DNA from: JBBROS01 sp964246015
Lineage (GTDB): Bacteria; Pseudomonadota; Alphaproteobacteria; Acetobacterales; Acetobacteraceae
Length of the DNA: 64,000 nucleotides
Assembly (NCBI GenBank): GCA_964246015.1
Contig: CAXTPG010000001.1
Location: 68,207 to 132,206, forward strand
Direction: 5' to 3'
Each line of letters starts with the position of its first letter. Position 1 is the first letter of the stretch. Of this stretch, positions 17,843 through 26,611 are shown in pieces. A program made the translations under genes and the position numbers. The notes under the pieces are model-generated. The model saw only the letters and a list, made by a program, of their open reading frames with translations. It did not search any database and had not been told where the DNA came from.

Positions 17843-18073
17843 TCAGGGCTGGCCGCGCTTGCCGAGGCCCGCGAACTTCTTGTTGAACTTGGCGACCTGG
17901 CCGCCCGTGTCCATCATGCGCTGGACGCCGGTCCAGGCCGGGTGGCTCTTGGGATCGATGTCGAGGCGGATGGTGTCACCGGCCTTGCCGGCACAGGTAC
18001 GGGTCACGTAGCTGGACCCGTCGGTCATGATGATCGTGACGTCGTGGTATTCGGGGTGGATGCCGGGCTTCAT
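17843..18073 (-). CDS. rpmE: 50S ribosomal protein L31
   Basis: A 76-residue protein matching the C-minus long L31 of alphaproteobacteria: KPGIHPEYHDVTIIMTDGSS, then DTIRLDIDPKSHPAWTG and GGQVAKFNKKFAGLGKRG. It lacks the four Zn-binding cysteines of the C-plus form; its single Cys is in VTRTCAG. It is convergent with the COG4648 gene 52 bp away; no clear terminator is seen between them. Confidence 0.96.
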   Translation of the reverse strand: MKPGIHPEYHDVTIIMTDGSSYVTRTCAGKAGDTIRLDIDPKSHPAWTGVQRMMDTGGQVAKFNKKFAGLGKRGQP

Positions 18074-18159
18074 GGCGGGTCCTTGGATTGGGGGCCGCCG
18101 ATACCGACCGGCGACAGAGGGCGGGGTATAGTCCGCCCTCCGCCGCCATGGCAAGCGAG

Positions 18160-18627
18160 CTAGGCGCGGTTCTTGCCGCGAGGACCACGCTGGAACTCGT
18201 GGAACGTCTTGTCGGCGGCGGCGCGCTGTTCGGTGGACATGGATTGATACAGGCTGTCGAAAGCCGGGATCAGGCGTTCGACGTCGTCTGCCCGGGCACG
18301 CTCCATCGAGGCGTAGGCCTTCAGGTCGTCGACGGCCGTCATCGACCCGGCGCGCGCCTGCCGGTCGGTGTAGCTGGCCTCCATGCGGCGGGCGTTCTGG
18401 CGCATGATGTCGGCGAAGACGTTCCACTGGGCCTGCTGCGCCGGGGTGATTCCCATGCGCTTGTGCAGGTCGGTGATGTGCTGCTCCACCCGGCCCATGG
18501 CGCGTCGGCCGTTGGCGTCGGCCGGCGCGATGGCGGCCGCCGCGGGCGGGGCGGTCTGGGCAACGGCGGGGCTCAGTAGCGCCGGGGCGGCAAGCGCCCC
18601 TGCGAGAACCATGACTGCGATACGCAT
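18160..18627 (-). CDS. Spy/CpxP-like periplasmic LTXXQ-motif protein
   Basis: A 155-residue secreted helical protein. The signal peptide is RIAVMVLAGALAAPALLSPAVAQ. The mature part has GRVEQHITDLHKRMGITPAQQAQW, the LTXXQ-type repeat (here ITPAQ), and a second helix block ending LYQSMSTEQRAAADKTF (MSTEQ). Spy/CpxP proteins act as ATP-independent periplasmic chaperones or envelope-stress sensors. It is preceded, 19 bp upstream on the same strand, by a small secreted Pro/Tyr-rich protein gene, probably an operon. Confidence 0.85.
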   Translation of the reverse strand: MRIAVMVLAGALAAPALLSPAVAQTAPPAAAAIAPADANGRRAMGRVEQHITDLHKRMGITPAQQAQWNVFADIMRQNARRMEASYTDRQARAGSMTAVDDLKAYASMERARADDVERLIPAFDSLYQSMSTEQRAAADKTFHEFQRGPRGKNRA

Positions 18628-18646
18628 GTGGATGCTCCTGATGCGT

Positions 18647-18901
18647 TCAGCGGAAGGGGATGTAGACGCCCGGCGGCGGATAGTAGGGCCGCGGCGGCGG
18701 GGCGTAGTACACGGGCGGGGGCGGACGATAGTAGTTCGGCCGGTAATAGTCCCGGTCGCGACCGTAGCCGTACCCGTAGCCGCGATCATGGCCGTGATGG
18801 CGGCGATCCCAATCGCGATGCGGTTGGGCCTGGGCCGGCGCAGGCATGGACGTGGCCGCCACCAGGGCGGCCAGGCCAGCGAAGACGGCATGTTTCAGCA
18901 T
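18647..18901 (-). CDS. Small secreted Pro/Tyr/Arg-rich protein
   Basis: An 84-residue protein with a signal peptide (LKHAVFAGLAALVAATSMPAPAQAQ). The mature part is low-complexity: RRHHGHDRGYGYGYGRDRD, then many Y and P (YYRPNYYRPPPPVYYAPPP) and an end VYIPFR. Such short Tyr/Pro-rich exported proteins accompany LTXXQ proteins in several alphaproteobacteria. I do not recognise a function; surface association or metal binding by the HHGHD stretch is possible but not shown. Confidence 0.72.
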   Translation of the reverse strand: MLKHAVFAGLAALVAATSMPAPAQAQPHRDWDRRHHGHDRGYGYGYGRDRDYYRPNYYRPPPPVYYAPPPRPYYPPPGVYIPFR

Positions 18902-18980
18902 CGTGCAGTTCCTCCTGCCCGGTTCAACGCATGAACGTCGGATCCGTTGCCGGGGCAGGATGCATGGGCCGCGTTCGTGG

Positions 18981-20057
18981 CTACACCGTGGCGCGCTGGT
19001 ATTGCGGGACGAGGTGCGGCTTGACGCCCAGGAACGCGGCGGCGCGCAACGGCCAAGCCGGATCGGCCAGCAGCGCGCGGGCCATGAACACCAGGTCGGC
19101 GCGGCCATTGGCGAGGATCTCCTCGGCAAGCTCCGGCGTGCGGATCATGCCCACGGCGCCGGTCGCGATGCCCGCCTCGCGGCGGATGCGGTCGGCGTAG
19201 GGCACCTGGTAGCCCGGGTGGATCGAGGGGATCTTGATATGCGGCATGATCCCGCCCGCGGAGCAGTCGATGAGGTCCACGTCGCCGCGCGCCTTCAACC
19301 AGGTGGCGACGGTGACGGCGTCGTCGACCGTGAAGCCGCCCTCCGCCCAATCCGTGCACGACATCCGCACGAACAGCGGCAGGCCCGCGGGCCATTCGGC
19401 GCGGACGGCGTCGATGACCTCCATCAGCAGGCGGGCACGGCCGGCCAGGTCGCCGCCATACCCGTCGTTGCGGGTATTTCCGATCGGCGAAAGGGCGGAG
19501 TGGATGAGGTAGCCGTGGGCGGCGTGGATCTCGGCGACCTTGAACCCGGCCTGCAGCGCCATGCGCGCGGTGGCGCCGAACTCGGCGGCGACGCCGTGCA
19601 GCTCGTCCGCGGTCATGGCGTGGGGGATGACGGCGTCGTCGTGGAACGGGATCGCGCTGACCGCGTGGGGGACCCAGCCGCCGTCCTCGGGCCGGAGCGC
19701 CGTGCCGCCCTCCCACGGGCGCTTGCTGCTGGCCTTGCGGCCCGCATGGGCGATCTGGATGCCGGGAACGCCGCCCGCGTACTCGATCAGCGCGGTGATG
19801 CGCTTGAGGAAGGCCAGGTGCTCCGGCGTCCACAGGCCGAGGCAACCCGGTGTGATGCGGGCGAGGGCGGACACGTGCGTGGCCTCGGTGAAGACGAGGC
19901 CGGCGCCGCCCATGGCCTTCGCGCCCAGGTTCTGGACGTGCCAGTCGGACCCCAGGCCGTCATCGGCGGAATACTGGCACATCGGGGAGACGACGATGCG
20001 GTTCGGGAGGGTCACGTCGCGGATGGTCATGGGCGTGAACAGGGCGGGGGTTCGCAT
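18981..20057 (-). CDS. NADH:flavin oxidoreductase (old yellow enzyme, YqjM-like)
   Basis: A 358-residue FMN-dependent ene-reductase. LFTPMTIRDVTLPNRIVVSPMCQYSA is the YqjM-type start with the redox-sensing cysteine in MCQYS. Q and H in GIQIAHAGRKAS and HAAHGYLIHSALSP bind FMN and substrate, and NTRNDGYGGDLAGR is a family signature. It reduces activated C=C bonds with NAD(P)H in the cytoplasm. The start at 20057 is 65 bp from the divergent pdxY gene. Physiological substrate unknown. Confidence 0.93.
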   Translation of the reverse strand: MRTPALFTPMTIRDVTLPNRIVVSPMCQYSADDGLGSDWHVQNLGAKAMGGAGLVFTEATHVSALARITPGCLGLWTPEHLAFLKRITALIEYAGGVPGIQIAHAGRKASSKRPWEGGTALRPEDGGWVPHAVSAIPFHDDAVIPHAMTADELHGVAAEFGATARMALQAGFKVAEIHAAHGYLIHSALSPIGNTRNDGYGGDLAGRARLLMEVIDAVRAEWPAGLPLFVRMSCTDWAEGGFTVDDAVTVATWLKARGDVDLIDCSAGGIMPHIKIPSIHPGYQVPYADRIRREAGIATGAVGMIRTPELAEEILANGRADLVFMARALLADPAWPLRAAAFLGVKPHLVPQYQRATV

Positions 20058-20122
20058 GGGGGCTCCTGACGTCGGGCGGCGCAAGGTTGTCCGGCTGGGG
20101 TGCGGCGTCTAGACCCGGAGCC

Positions 20123-20974
20123 ATGCAGCAGACGATCCTCTCCATCCAGTCCTGGGTCGCGACCGGGCATGTCGGCAATGCGGCGGCGATGTTCCCGCTG
20201 CAGCGCCTGGGGGCCGAGGTCTGGGCGGTTCACACGGTGCAGTTCAGCAATCACCCGGGGCATGGCGCCTTCCGCGGGCAGGCGCTGGGGGGCGACGCGG
20301 TGCGGGACGTCGTGGACGGGATCGAGGCGCGGGGCCTGCTGCCGCGGTGCGACGCGGTGCTGTCGGGGTATCTGGGCGATGCGGCGACCGGGGCCGCGGT
20401 GCTGCACGCCGTCGACCGCGTGCGGGCCGCGAACCCGGCCGCGCTCTATTGCTGCGACCCGGTGATCGGCGACACGGGAAAAGGCGTCTTCGTGCGACCG
20501 GGGATCCCGGAGCTGCTGGGGGCCGAAGCGGTGCCGCGGGCCGACGTGCTGACGCCGAATGCGTTCGAGCTGGCGTTCCTGACCGGGGAGCGAGATGCCC
20601 GGCCGGCGATCGCTGCGTTGCAGGCCCGGATGGCGCCGGGGGGGCGGGGGACGGTCCTGGTCACCAGCCTGCGGACGGAGGCGACGCCCGGCGATGCGCT
20701 GGACCTGGTGGCCGCGGACCGGGACGGCGCGTGGCTGCTGCGCGTGCCGCTGCTGCCCATCGCGCCCAACGGTGCGGGGGACGCGATCGCGGCCCTGTTC
20801 CTGCTGCATCTGCTGCGGACCGGGTCGGCCCGGGCGGCGCTGGAGCGCGCGGGAAGCTCGGTGGCCGGGCTGCTGCGGCGGACGGCGGACGCAGGGGCGG
20901 ACGAGCTGCTGCTGGTGGCGGCGCAGGAGGAGTTCGTGCGCCCGTCCGTCGCCTACGTCGCCCGGCCGTTCTGA
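20123..20974 (+). CDS. pdxY: Pyridoxal kinase PdxY
   Basis: A 283-residue ribokinase-superfamily enzyme. ILSIQSWVATGHVGNAAAMFPLQRLG is the typical pyridoxal kinase N-terminus, with the SxVxxGxVG substrate loop modified to SWVATGHVG. DPVIGDTGKGVFV and the anion-hole motif PNGAGDAIAALF (catalytic Asp) are present. It salvages pyridoxal to pyridoxal 5'-phosphate in the cytoplasm. The ATG at 20123 is preferred over an upstream in-frame ATG at 20087, because it begins at the conserved beta strand and follows CGGAG. Confidence 0.93.
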   Translation: MQQTILSIQSWVATGHVGNAAAMFPLQRLGAEVWAVHTVQFSNHPGHGAFRGQALGGDAVRDVVDGIEARGLLPRCDAVLSGYLGDAATGAAVLHAVDRVRAANPAALYCCDPVIGDTGKGVFVRPGIPELLGAEAVPRADVLTPNAFELAFLTGERDARPAIAALQARMAPGGRGTVLVTSLRTEATPGDALDLVAADRDGAWLLRVPLLPIAPNGAGDAIAALFLLHLLRTGSARAALERAGSSVAGLLRRTADAGADELLLVAAQEEFVRPSVAYVARPF

Positions 20975-21062
20975 AACCTTCACCCGGTCGTCCGCATTGT
21001 GCCCTGATCCTGCCGTGATCCATGCGTAGAGACGGCATGACACGATTGCGTCGGATGGGCTC

Positions 21063-22829
21063 ATGCGCTTCCTGAAGATCTACCGCCGGGTTCTCGCCTC
21101 TCTGGCCGCCGACAAGCGGCTGGCCATCATGCTCGGCGTCGCCAACGTGATCGTCGCCGGGCTGCAGTTCCTGGACCCCGTCCTGTTCGGGCGCGTGATC
21201 GGGCTGCTGACGGAATCGGACCGGATGGCGCGGGACGAGCTGTGGGCCCAGTGCGGGCAACTGCTGGGGATCTGGTTCGCGGTGGGGGCGGCGGCCATCG
21301 GCGCCAACATCGCGGTGGCGCTGCATTCCGAGCGCATGGCCCACCGCAACCGCCTGTCGATCATGAACCGGTATTTCGGCCACGTGCTGTCGCTGCCGCT
21401 CTCGTTCCATGGCGACAGCCATTCGGGCCGGTTGATGAAGGTGATGCTGGGCGGGTCCGATAGCCTGTTCGGCCTGTGGCTGGTGTTCTTCAAGGAGCAA
21501 CTGGCGACCTACGTGGCCGTGCTCGTGCTGCTGCCGCTGACGTTCTTCATCAACTGGCGGCTGGCGTCGACCTTGGTCGTGCTGGTGGTCCTGTTCATCG
21601 TGCTGACGGTCGCGGTGGTGAACAAGACGGAAGCCGGGCAGCGCCGGGTCGAGTATTATCATTCGCACCTGGCGGGCACGGCGCAGGACGCGCTCGCGAA
21701 CGTCATGGTCGTGCAGAGCTTCACGCGGCTGTCGGCCGAGAGCCGGCTGTTCGGCGAGATCATCAACGACGTCATCCGCAACCAATTCCCGGTGCTGAAC
21801 TGGTGGGCGGTCGTGACGGTGCTGACGCGGGGCGCCAGCACGCTCGCCGTCATCGCGATCGTGATCATCGGCACGCTGCTGCACCTGCAGGGCCAGGCGG
21901 CGGTGGGCGAGATCGTGAGCTTCATGGGCTTTGCCACGCTGCTGATCGGCCGCCTGGAAAGCGCGGTGCAGTTCGCCTCGCGCGTGTTCTTCCAGCTTCC
22001 CATCCTCGAGGACTTCTTCAAGGTGCTGGACAGCAAAAGCTCGGTGCCCGAACGGACGGACGCGAAGACGCTGGTGGCCCAGGCCGGCGAGGTCGAGTTC
22101 GACAACGTGAGCTTCGCCTATCCCGGCGGACCGAACATCCTGTCCGAGGTGTCGTTCAAGGCCCGGCCCGGCACGTCCGTGGCACTCGTCGGGCAGACGG
22201 GCGCGGGCAAGAGCACGGCGATGAACCTGCTGCAGCGGCTGTGGGACCCGTCCGCGGGCACCATCCGCATCGACGGGCAGGATCTGCGGGACGCGACGCT
22301 CGAGAGCCTGCGGAAGTCGATCGGCGTCGTGTTCCAGGAGAGCATGCTGTTCAACCGCTCCATCCGCGAGAACCTGCTGATCGGCCGGCCCAACGCGACC
22401 GATGACGAGCTGGAGCGCGCGTGCCGGCTGGCCGACGCTCACGAGTTCATCATCCGCCAGCCCCAGGGCTACGACACCATCGTGGGGGAGCGTGGATCAA
22501 CCCTGTCGGGCGGGCAGCGGCAGCGGCTGGCGATCGCTCGCGCGCTGTTGAAGGACCCGCCGATCCTGATCCTGGACGAGGCGACGAGCGCGTTGGACGC
22601 CGCCACCGAGGCGCGGGTGTCCCGCGCGATGCAGACCCTGATGAAGGGACGGACCACGTTCATCATCGCCCATCGCCTGAGCACGGTCCGGGATGCCGAC
22701 GAAATACTGGTGTTCGAGAACGGGCGGGTCGTCGAGCGCGGCAACTTCGATGCGCTGCTGCGGATGCGCGGCCGTTTCGCGGACCTGGTGCAGACGCAGC
22801 TTTCGCCGCAGCTGACGGCCGCCGAATAG
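21063..22829 (+). CDS. ABC exporter, NdvA/ChvA-like (fused permease and ATPase)
   Basis: A 588-residue half-transporter, the same size as cyclic beta-1,2-glucan exporters. Six membrane helices occupy about residues 20-300, with the NdvA-like blocks DSLFGLWLVFFKEQLAT and FPVLNWWAVVTVLTRGAST. The nucleotide-binding domain has Walker A GQTGAGKST, signature LSGGQRQR and Walker B ILILDEATSALD, with the switch histidine in IIAHRLST. It probably exports a polysaccharide or glycolipid. No NdvB-type glucan synthase lies in the window, so the substrate is open; I leave the symbol blank for that reason. Confidence 0.88.
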   Translation: MRFLKIYRRVLASLAADKRLAIMLGVANVIVAGLQFLDPVLFGRVIGLLTESDRMARDELWAQCGQLLGIWFAVGAAAIGANIAVALHSERMAHRNRLSIMNRYFGHVLSLPLSFHGDSHSGRLMKVMLGGSDSLFGLWLVFFKEQLATYVAVLVLLPLTFFINWRLASTLVVLVVLFIVLTVAVVNKTEAGQRRVEYYHSHLAGTAQDALANVMVVQSFTRLSAESRLFGEIINDVIRNQFPVLNWWAVVTVLTRGASTLAVIAIVIIGTLLHLQGQAAVGEIVSFMGFATLLIGRLESAVQFASRVFFQLPILEDFFKVLDSKSSVPERTDAKTLVAQAGEVEFDNVSFAYPGGPNILSEVSFKARPGTSVALVGQTGAGKSTAMNLLQRLWDPSAGTIRIDGQDLRDATLESLRKSIGVVFQESMLFNRSIRENLLIGRPNATDDELERACRLADAHEFIIRQPQGYDTIVGERGSTLSGGQRQRLAIARALLKDPPILILDEATSALDAATEARVSRAMQTLMKGRTTFIIAHRLSTVRDADEILVFENGRVVERGNFDALLRMRGRFADLVQTQLSPQLTAAE

Positions 22830-22916
22830 CTCTGCTGCACCTGCTCACCCCGCGGTTGCGGTGGGCAGGCGGCGGCGCGCAGGATGGCGCCCAACGAGAA
22901 CGGTTGGGAGGCCACC

Positions 22917-23348
22917 ATGACGATCGCCGCCATATTGAGGCACAAGGGCCATGACGTCGCCCGCGTCGCACCCACCGCGACGATCGCCGAGGTCGCGCGC
23001 CGCCTGCGGGAGAAGCGGATCGGCGCCATCCTCGTGCTGGACAATGCGGACCAGTTGCTGGGGATCGTCAGCGAGCGCGACATCGTGGCCAACCTCGCCG
23101 AATACGGCGCTCGGACGCTGGAGATGACCGCGGCGCAGTTGATGACCCGGGTGGTGCATACCGTCTCCAGCCACGTGACCGTGCCTGAGGCCATGGCGCT
23201 GATGACGAACCGCCGGGTGCGGCACCTGCCGGTGGTCGAGGACGGGCGGCTGCTGGGGATCGTCAGCATCGGCGACATCGTGAAGGCGCGCATCGACCAG
23301 CAGGAGCAGGAGGTGGACAGTCTGAAGGCCTACGTCGCCGGGGCGTGA
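22917..23348 (+). CDS. CBS-domain-pair protein
   Basis: A 143-residue protein made of two CBS domains. The first is about residues 6-62 (LREKRIGAILVLDNADQLLGIVSERDIV) and the second 73-130 (MALMTNRRVRHLPVVEDGRLLGIVSIGDIV). It forms a Bateman module that usually binds AMP, ATP or SAM and acts as an energy sensor. No catalytic partner domain is attached. The ATG at 22917 has GGGAG six bases upstream; an ATG at 22884 in the same frame is less well placed. Confidence 0.92.
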   Translation: MTIAAILRHKGHDVARVAPTATIAEVARRLREKRIGAILVLDNADQLLGIVSERDIVANLAEYGARTLEMTAAQLMTRVVHTVSSHVTVPEAMALMTNRRVRHLPVVEDGRLLGIVSIGDIVKARIDQQEQEVDSLKAYVAGA

Positions 23349-23422
23349 CGCCTGGGGGTGCCCGTGCCCCGCGCAAGCGCGTAGAACCCTGTCTGTCGCG
23401 ACGTGGACGAAGGGGGCAGGGA

Positions 23423-23809
23423 TTGTTCAGCCATGTGACGGTGGGCGCCAACGACGTGCGGGCGATGATCGCCTTCTACGACGCGGTGCTGGCGCCGCTG
23501 GGGATCGGGCGGTTCTGGACGGACGAGGACTGGGGCGCGGCCGGATGGCGGGGCGAGCCGGCCGGACCCGCCTTCTACCTGGGGCGTCCGTTCGACCGCG
23601 GTGTCGCGTCACCGGGCAATGGCTGGATGTGCGCCTTCCGTGCGCCGACCCGCGCCGCCGTGGACGCGGCGCACGACCAGGCCGTGGCCCATGGCGGCAC
23701 GAGCGAGGGCGCGCCCGGCCTCCGGCCGCAATACGCGCCGGACTACTACGGGGCGTATATGCGCGATCCCGAGGGGAACAAGCTGCACATGGTGCACCGG
23801 GGCGGGTGA
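23423..23809 (+). CDS. VOC family (glyoxalase-like) protein
   Basis: A 128-residue vicinal-oxygen-chelate protein. A TTG start at 23423 preceded by AGGGGGCAGG gives the family's normal N-terminus (FSHVTVGANDVRAMIAFYDAVLAPLG). YGAYMRDPEGNKLHMVHR carries the C-terminal metal ligand region. Candidate ligands are H at FSHV and E at DPEGN. It is probably a cytoplasmic metal-dependent enzyme or resistance-type protein; substrate unknown. Confidence 0.86.
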   Translation: MFSHVTVGANDVRAMIAFYDAVLAPLGIGRFWTDEDWGAAGWRGEPAGPAFYLGRPFDRGVASPGNGWMCAFRAPTRAAVDAAHDQAVAHGGTSEGAPGLRPQYAPDYYGAYMRDPEGNKLHMVHRGG

Positions 23810-23815
23810 CCGGCC

Positions 23816-24604
23816 CTACAACAGGCCTTCGCGCCGGAAGCTGAACCACCGCCCGTTGCCCACGATGACGTGGTCGTGCAGCGCGACCGACAGCACGTCC
23901 GCGGCCTGCCGGATCGCCTTCGTCATCGCGACGTCGTCGGGGGACGGGGTGGGGTCGCCGCTCGGGTGGTTGTGGACCAGGATGACCGCGGTCGCGTGCA
24001 GTTCCAGCGCGCGCTTCACCACCTCCCGCGGGTAGACCGGCGTGTGGTTCACCGTCCCCCGGCTCTGCGCCTCGTCCGCCAGAAGGCGGTTCTTGTTGTC
24101 CAGGAACAGGATGCGGAACTGCTCCGTCCGCTCTCGCGACAGGACGGCGCCCAGGTAGTCCATCAGGCGCTGCCAGTCGCCCAGGATGGGGCGGTCCCGC
24201 AGCTCGGCACGGACCAGCCGGTGCGCGGCGGCCTGCACCAGCTTCAGCGCGGCGGCGCCGGCATCGCCCAGGCCCTCGACCCCCCGCAGGTCGGGCAGGG
24301 GGGCGCTGATGCTGGCGGCGAAGCTGCCGAAACGGTTGATGAGCGCGCGGGCGATGGGCTTCGTGTCGCGGCGGGGCAGGGCCAGGAACAGCACCATCTC
24401 CAGCAGCTCGTGGTCCGCCACGGCGTCGGGCCCGGCGGTCAGCAGCCGGGCGCGCATCCGGGCGCGGTGGCCCTCGGCGCTCAGCGGCGATCCGGGGCGG
24501 GGATCCGGTGGAAACAGGCCGGGCGGGATGGGATCGGGCTTGCGCGACACCTCGGCCGCCAGCTGCTCGAGCTGGCGCAGCAGGTCCGCAGGCCCGGCCG
24601 TCAC
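23816..24604 (-). CDS. radC: RadC family JAMM-motif protein
   Basis: A 262-residue protein. The N-terminal half has a helix-hairpin-helix-like segment (LPDLRGVEGLGDAGAAALKLV). The C-terminal half is a JAB/MPN metalloprotease-like domain with HNHPSGDPTPSPDD, the JAMM zinc motif. It starts with GTG at 24604, overlapping the thioesterase stop as GTGA. RadC proteins are annotated as DNA repair proteins but their biochemical role is unsettled. The gene is the last of a map-thioesterase-radC operon and is convergent with the VOC gene with 6 bp between. Confidence 0.93.
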   Translation of the reverse strand: MTAGPADLLRQLEQLAAEVSRKPDPIPPGLFPPDPRPGSPLSAEGHRARMRARLLTAGPDAVADHELLEMVLFLALPRRDTKPIARALINRFGSFAASISAPLPDLRGVEGLGDAGAAALKLVQAAAHRLVRAELRDRPILGDWQRLMDYLGAVLSRERTEQFRILFLDNKNRLLADEAQSRGTVNHTPVYPREVVKRALELHATAVILVHNHPSGDPTPSPDDVAMTKAIRQAADVLSVALHDHVIVGNGRWFSFRREGLL

Positions 24605-25029
24605 GGCTCGGGCACCAGCCAGCGGCCGAGTGCATCGCGCCAGGGGTCGATCGGCACCGCCTTCCGCGCCGCCCGGTCCATCACCACCATCACGGTCGCC
24701 GCCCGGCCGCAGACGACGCCGCCCGAGACCAGCCGCTGCCGCAGCGCGAACGACTTGCCGCCGATGCGCGCGACCTCCGTCTCGATCCGCACGTCACCGG
24801 GCCAGTTCAGCTCCGCGAGGAAATCCAGCTCCATCCGAACGATGACGACGGCCTGGTCCGCGCGGCCGACGGGCAGGCCCTGCAGCACCATCAGCTCCGC
24901 CCGGCCCTGCTCCAGCATGACGGCGAACACGGCGTTGTTCACGTGGCCGAGCTTGTCGGTGTCGTTGAACCGCAGCCTGTGCGTCGTCACGAAGGGGCGC
25001 ACACCAGGCATGACGAAGGCGGCGGTCAT
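24601..25029 (-). CDS. Acyl-CoA thioesterase (hotdog, YbgC/FadM-like)
   Basis: A 142-residue 4-hydroxybenzoyl-CoA thioesterase-type hotdog protein. RLRFNDTDKLGHVNNAVF contains the catalytic Asp and the HVNN motif; LDFLAELNWPGDVRIETEVARIG is the central strand region. It hydrolyses acyl-CoA esters; the natural acyl chain is not evident. The start at 25029 overlaps the map stop by 4 bp (ATGA), so translation is likely coupled. Confidence 0.92.
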   Translation of the reverse strand: MTAAFVMPGVRPFVTTHRLRFNDTDKLGHVNNAVFAVMLEQGRAELMVLQGLPVGRADQAVVIVRMELDFLAELNWPGDVRIETEVARIGGKSFALRQRLVSGGVVCGRAATVMVVMDRAARKAVPIDPWRDALGRWLVPEP

Positions 25030-25826
25030 CCGTAGGGCGGCTTGTCCAGCCCGGCCGGGGAGTAGGTGAACACCTCGCATCCCATCTCGGTGACGCCGAT
25101 CATGTGCTCGAACTGCGCGGACAGGGTGCGGTCGCGGGTGACGGCGGTCCAGCCGTCATCCAGCACCTTCACCTCGGGGCGGCCCGCGTTGACCATGGGT
25201 TCGATGGTGAAGAACATCCCGGGGCGCAGCACCGGGCCTTCGCCGGGGCGGCCGAAGTGGAGGACGTTCGGCGCCTCGTGGAAGCGGCGGCCGATGCCGT
25301 GGCCGCAGAAGTCGCGCACCACGCTGAACCGGTTGCCCTCGACGAAGCTCTGGATCGCGTGGCCGACGTCGCCCAGCGTGGCGCCCGGGCGGACGGCGGC
25401 GATGCCCCGCATCAGCGCCTCGTGCGTCACATCCATCAGCCGCGCGGCGCGGGTGCTGGGCTGCCCCGCCGCGTACATCCGGCTGCTGTCCCCGTGCCAG
25501 CCGTCCAGCACGACGGTGACGTCGATGTTGAGCACGTCGCCGTCGATCAGCCGCCGGTCGCCGGGAATGCCGTGGCACACGACGTGGTTCAGGCTGGTGC
25601 AGATGGATTTCGGGAAGCCGCGGTAGTTCAGCGGCGCGGGGATGGCGCCATGGGCGGTGATGAAGTCGTGGCACAGGCGGTCCAGCGCCGCGGTCGTCAC
25701 GCCCGGGTTCACGTGCGGCGCCACCATGTCCAGCGTCTCGGCGGCCAGGCGGCCGGCGGCCCGCATGCCCACGAAGTCGGCCGGTGTGTGGATCGTGATC
25801 CGTCTCGCGTCGGTGCCGCCGTCCAT
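25026..25826 (-). CDS. map: Methionine aminopeptidase, type I
   Basis: A 266-residue metallopeptidase. All five metal ligands can be seen: the Asp pair in NIDVTVVLDGWHGDSSRM, the His in GHGIGRRFHEAP, Glu in FTIEPMVNAG and Glu in AQFEHMIGV. It removes the N-terminal methionine from nascent proteins in the cytoplasm. It is the first gene of a three-gene operon with a thioesterase and radC, and is divergent from the MBL hydrolase gene 110 bp away. That intergenic stretch is less GC-rich and presumably holds both promoters. Confidence 0.96.
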   Translation of the reverse strand: MDGGTDARRITIHTPADFVGMRAAGRLAAETLDMVAPHVNPGVTTAALDRLCHDFITAHGAIPAPLNYRGFPKSICTSLNHVVCHGIPGDRRLIDGDVLNIDVTVVLDGWHGDSSRMYAAGQPSTRAARLMDVTHEALMRGIAAVRPGATLGDVGHAIQSFVEGNRFSVVRDFCGHGIGRRFHEAPNVLHFGRPGEGPVLRPGMFFTIEPMVNAGRPEVKVLDDGWTAVTRDRTLSAQFEHMIGVTEMGCEVFTYSPAGLDKPPYG

Positions 25827-25936
25827 CGTCCCGCGTGTTCCCTGTCGAATATTGCAAAATGCGGAGGAGCGGGCCTCGACGCAAGGCCCGCATATTGCCG
25901 CATCCCGGTTCCGTCGGCGATAGATGGCGTTCCCTG

Positions 25937-26611
25937 ATGGACATGACCATGCCCGAACTGCGCGCCGCGATCATCCCTGTCACCCGCCTGCAACAGAACT
26001 GCACGCTGCTGTGGGACGAGGCCACCATGCGCGGCATGGTCGTCGACCCCGGCGGCGACGTGCCCGACATCCTGGACGCGGTCGCGAAGCTGGGCATCAC
26101 CATCGAGCGCATCCTGCTGACCCATGGCCACATCGACCACGCGGGCGGGGCCGCCGCGTTGAAGGCCGCGCTGCCGGATGCGGTGCTGGAGGGTCCGGAC
26201 GAGCGCGACGCGTTCCTGCTGGACGGCCTGGCCGAATCGGGCGCGCAGTACGGCATCGACGCCCGCCCGGTGCGCCCCGACACCTGGTTGCACGAGGGTG
26301 ACGTCGTGATGATGGGCGAGCACCGTTTCGACGTGCTGCACTGCCCCGGCCACACGCCGGGCCATGTGGTGTTCGTGAACCACGCGGCGGGCGTCGCGCT
26401 GATGGGCGACGTGCTGTTCCAGGGGTCGGTCGGGCGCACCGACTTCATCCCCTATGGCGATCACGACGCGCTGCTGCGGAGCATCCGGGACAAGGTGATG
26501 ACCCTGCCGGACACCATGGCGTTCGTGTGCGGCCACGGCCCGGGCAGCACGATCGGGGCGGAGCGGCGGTCGAACCCCTACGTGGCCGAGGCGCTTTCCA
26601 TGCGGGGCTGA
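25937..26611 (+). CDS. MBL-fold metallo-hydrolase (glyoxalase II-like)
   Basis: A 224-residue metallo-beta-lactamase fold hydrolase. The zinc motif is THGHIDHAGG; further ligands are HCPGHTPGHVVF, MGDVLFQGSVGRTDF and GHGPGSTIG. It resembles the YcbL/glyoxalase II group, which act on thioesters such as S-lactoylglutathione. There is no signal peptide. ATG at 25937 is chosen; two further in-frame ATGs follow within 12 bp. The last 34 bp overlap the end of the convergent enolase-superfamily gene. Confidence 0.9.
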   Translation: MDMTMPELRAAIIPVTRLQQNCTLLWDEATMRGMVVDPGGDVPDILDAVAKLGITIERILLTHGHIDHAGGAAALKAALPDAVLEGPDERDAFLLDGLAESGAQYGIDARPVRPDTWLHEGDVVMMGEHRFDVLHCPGHTPGHVVFVNHAAGVALMGDVLFQGSVGRTDFIPYGDHDALLRSIRDKVMTLPDTMAFVCGHGPGSTIGAERRSNPYVAEALSMRG

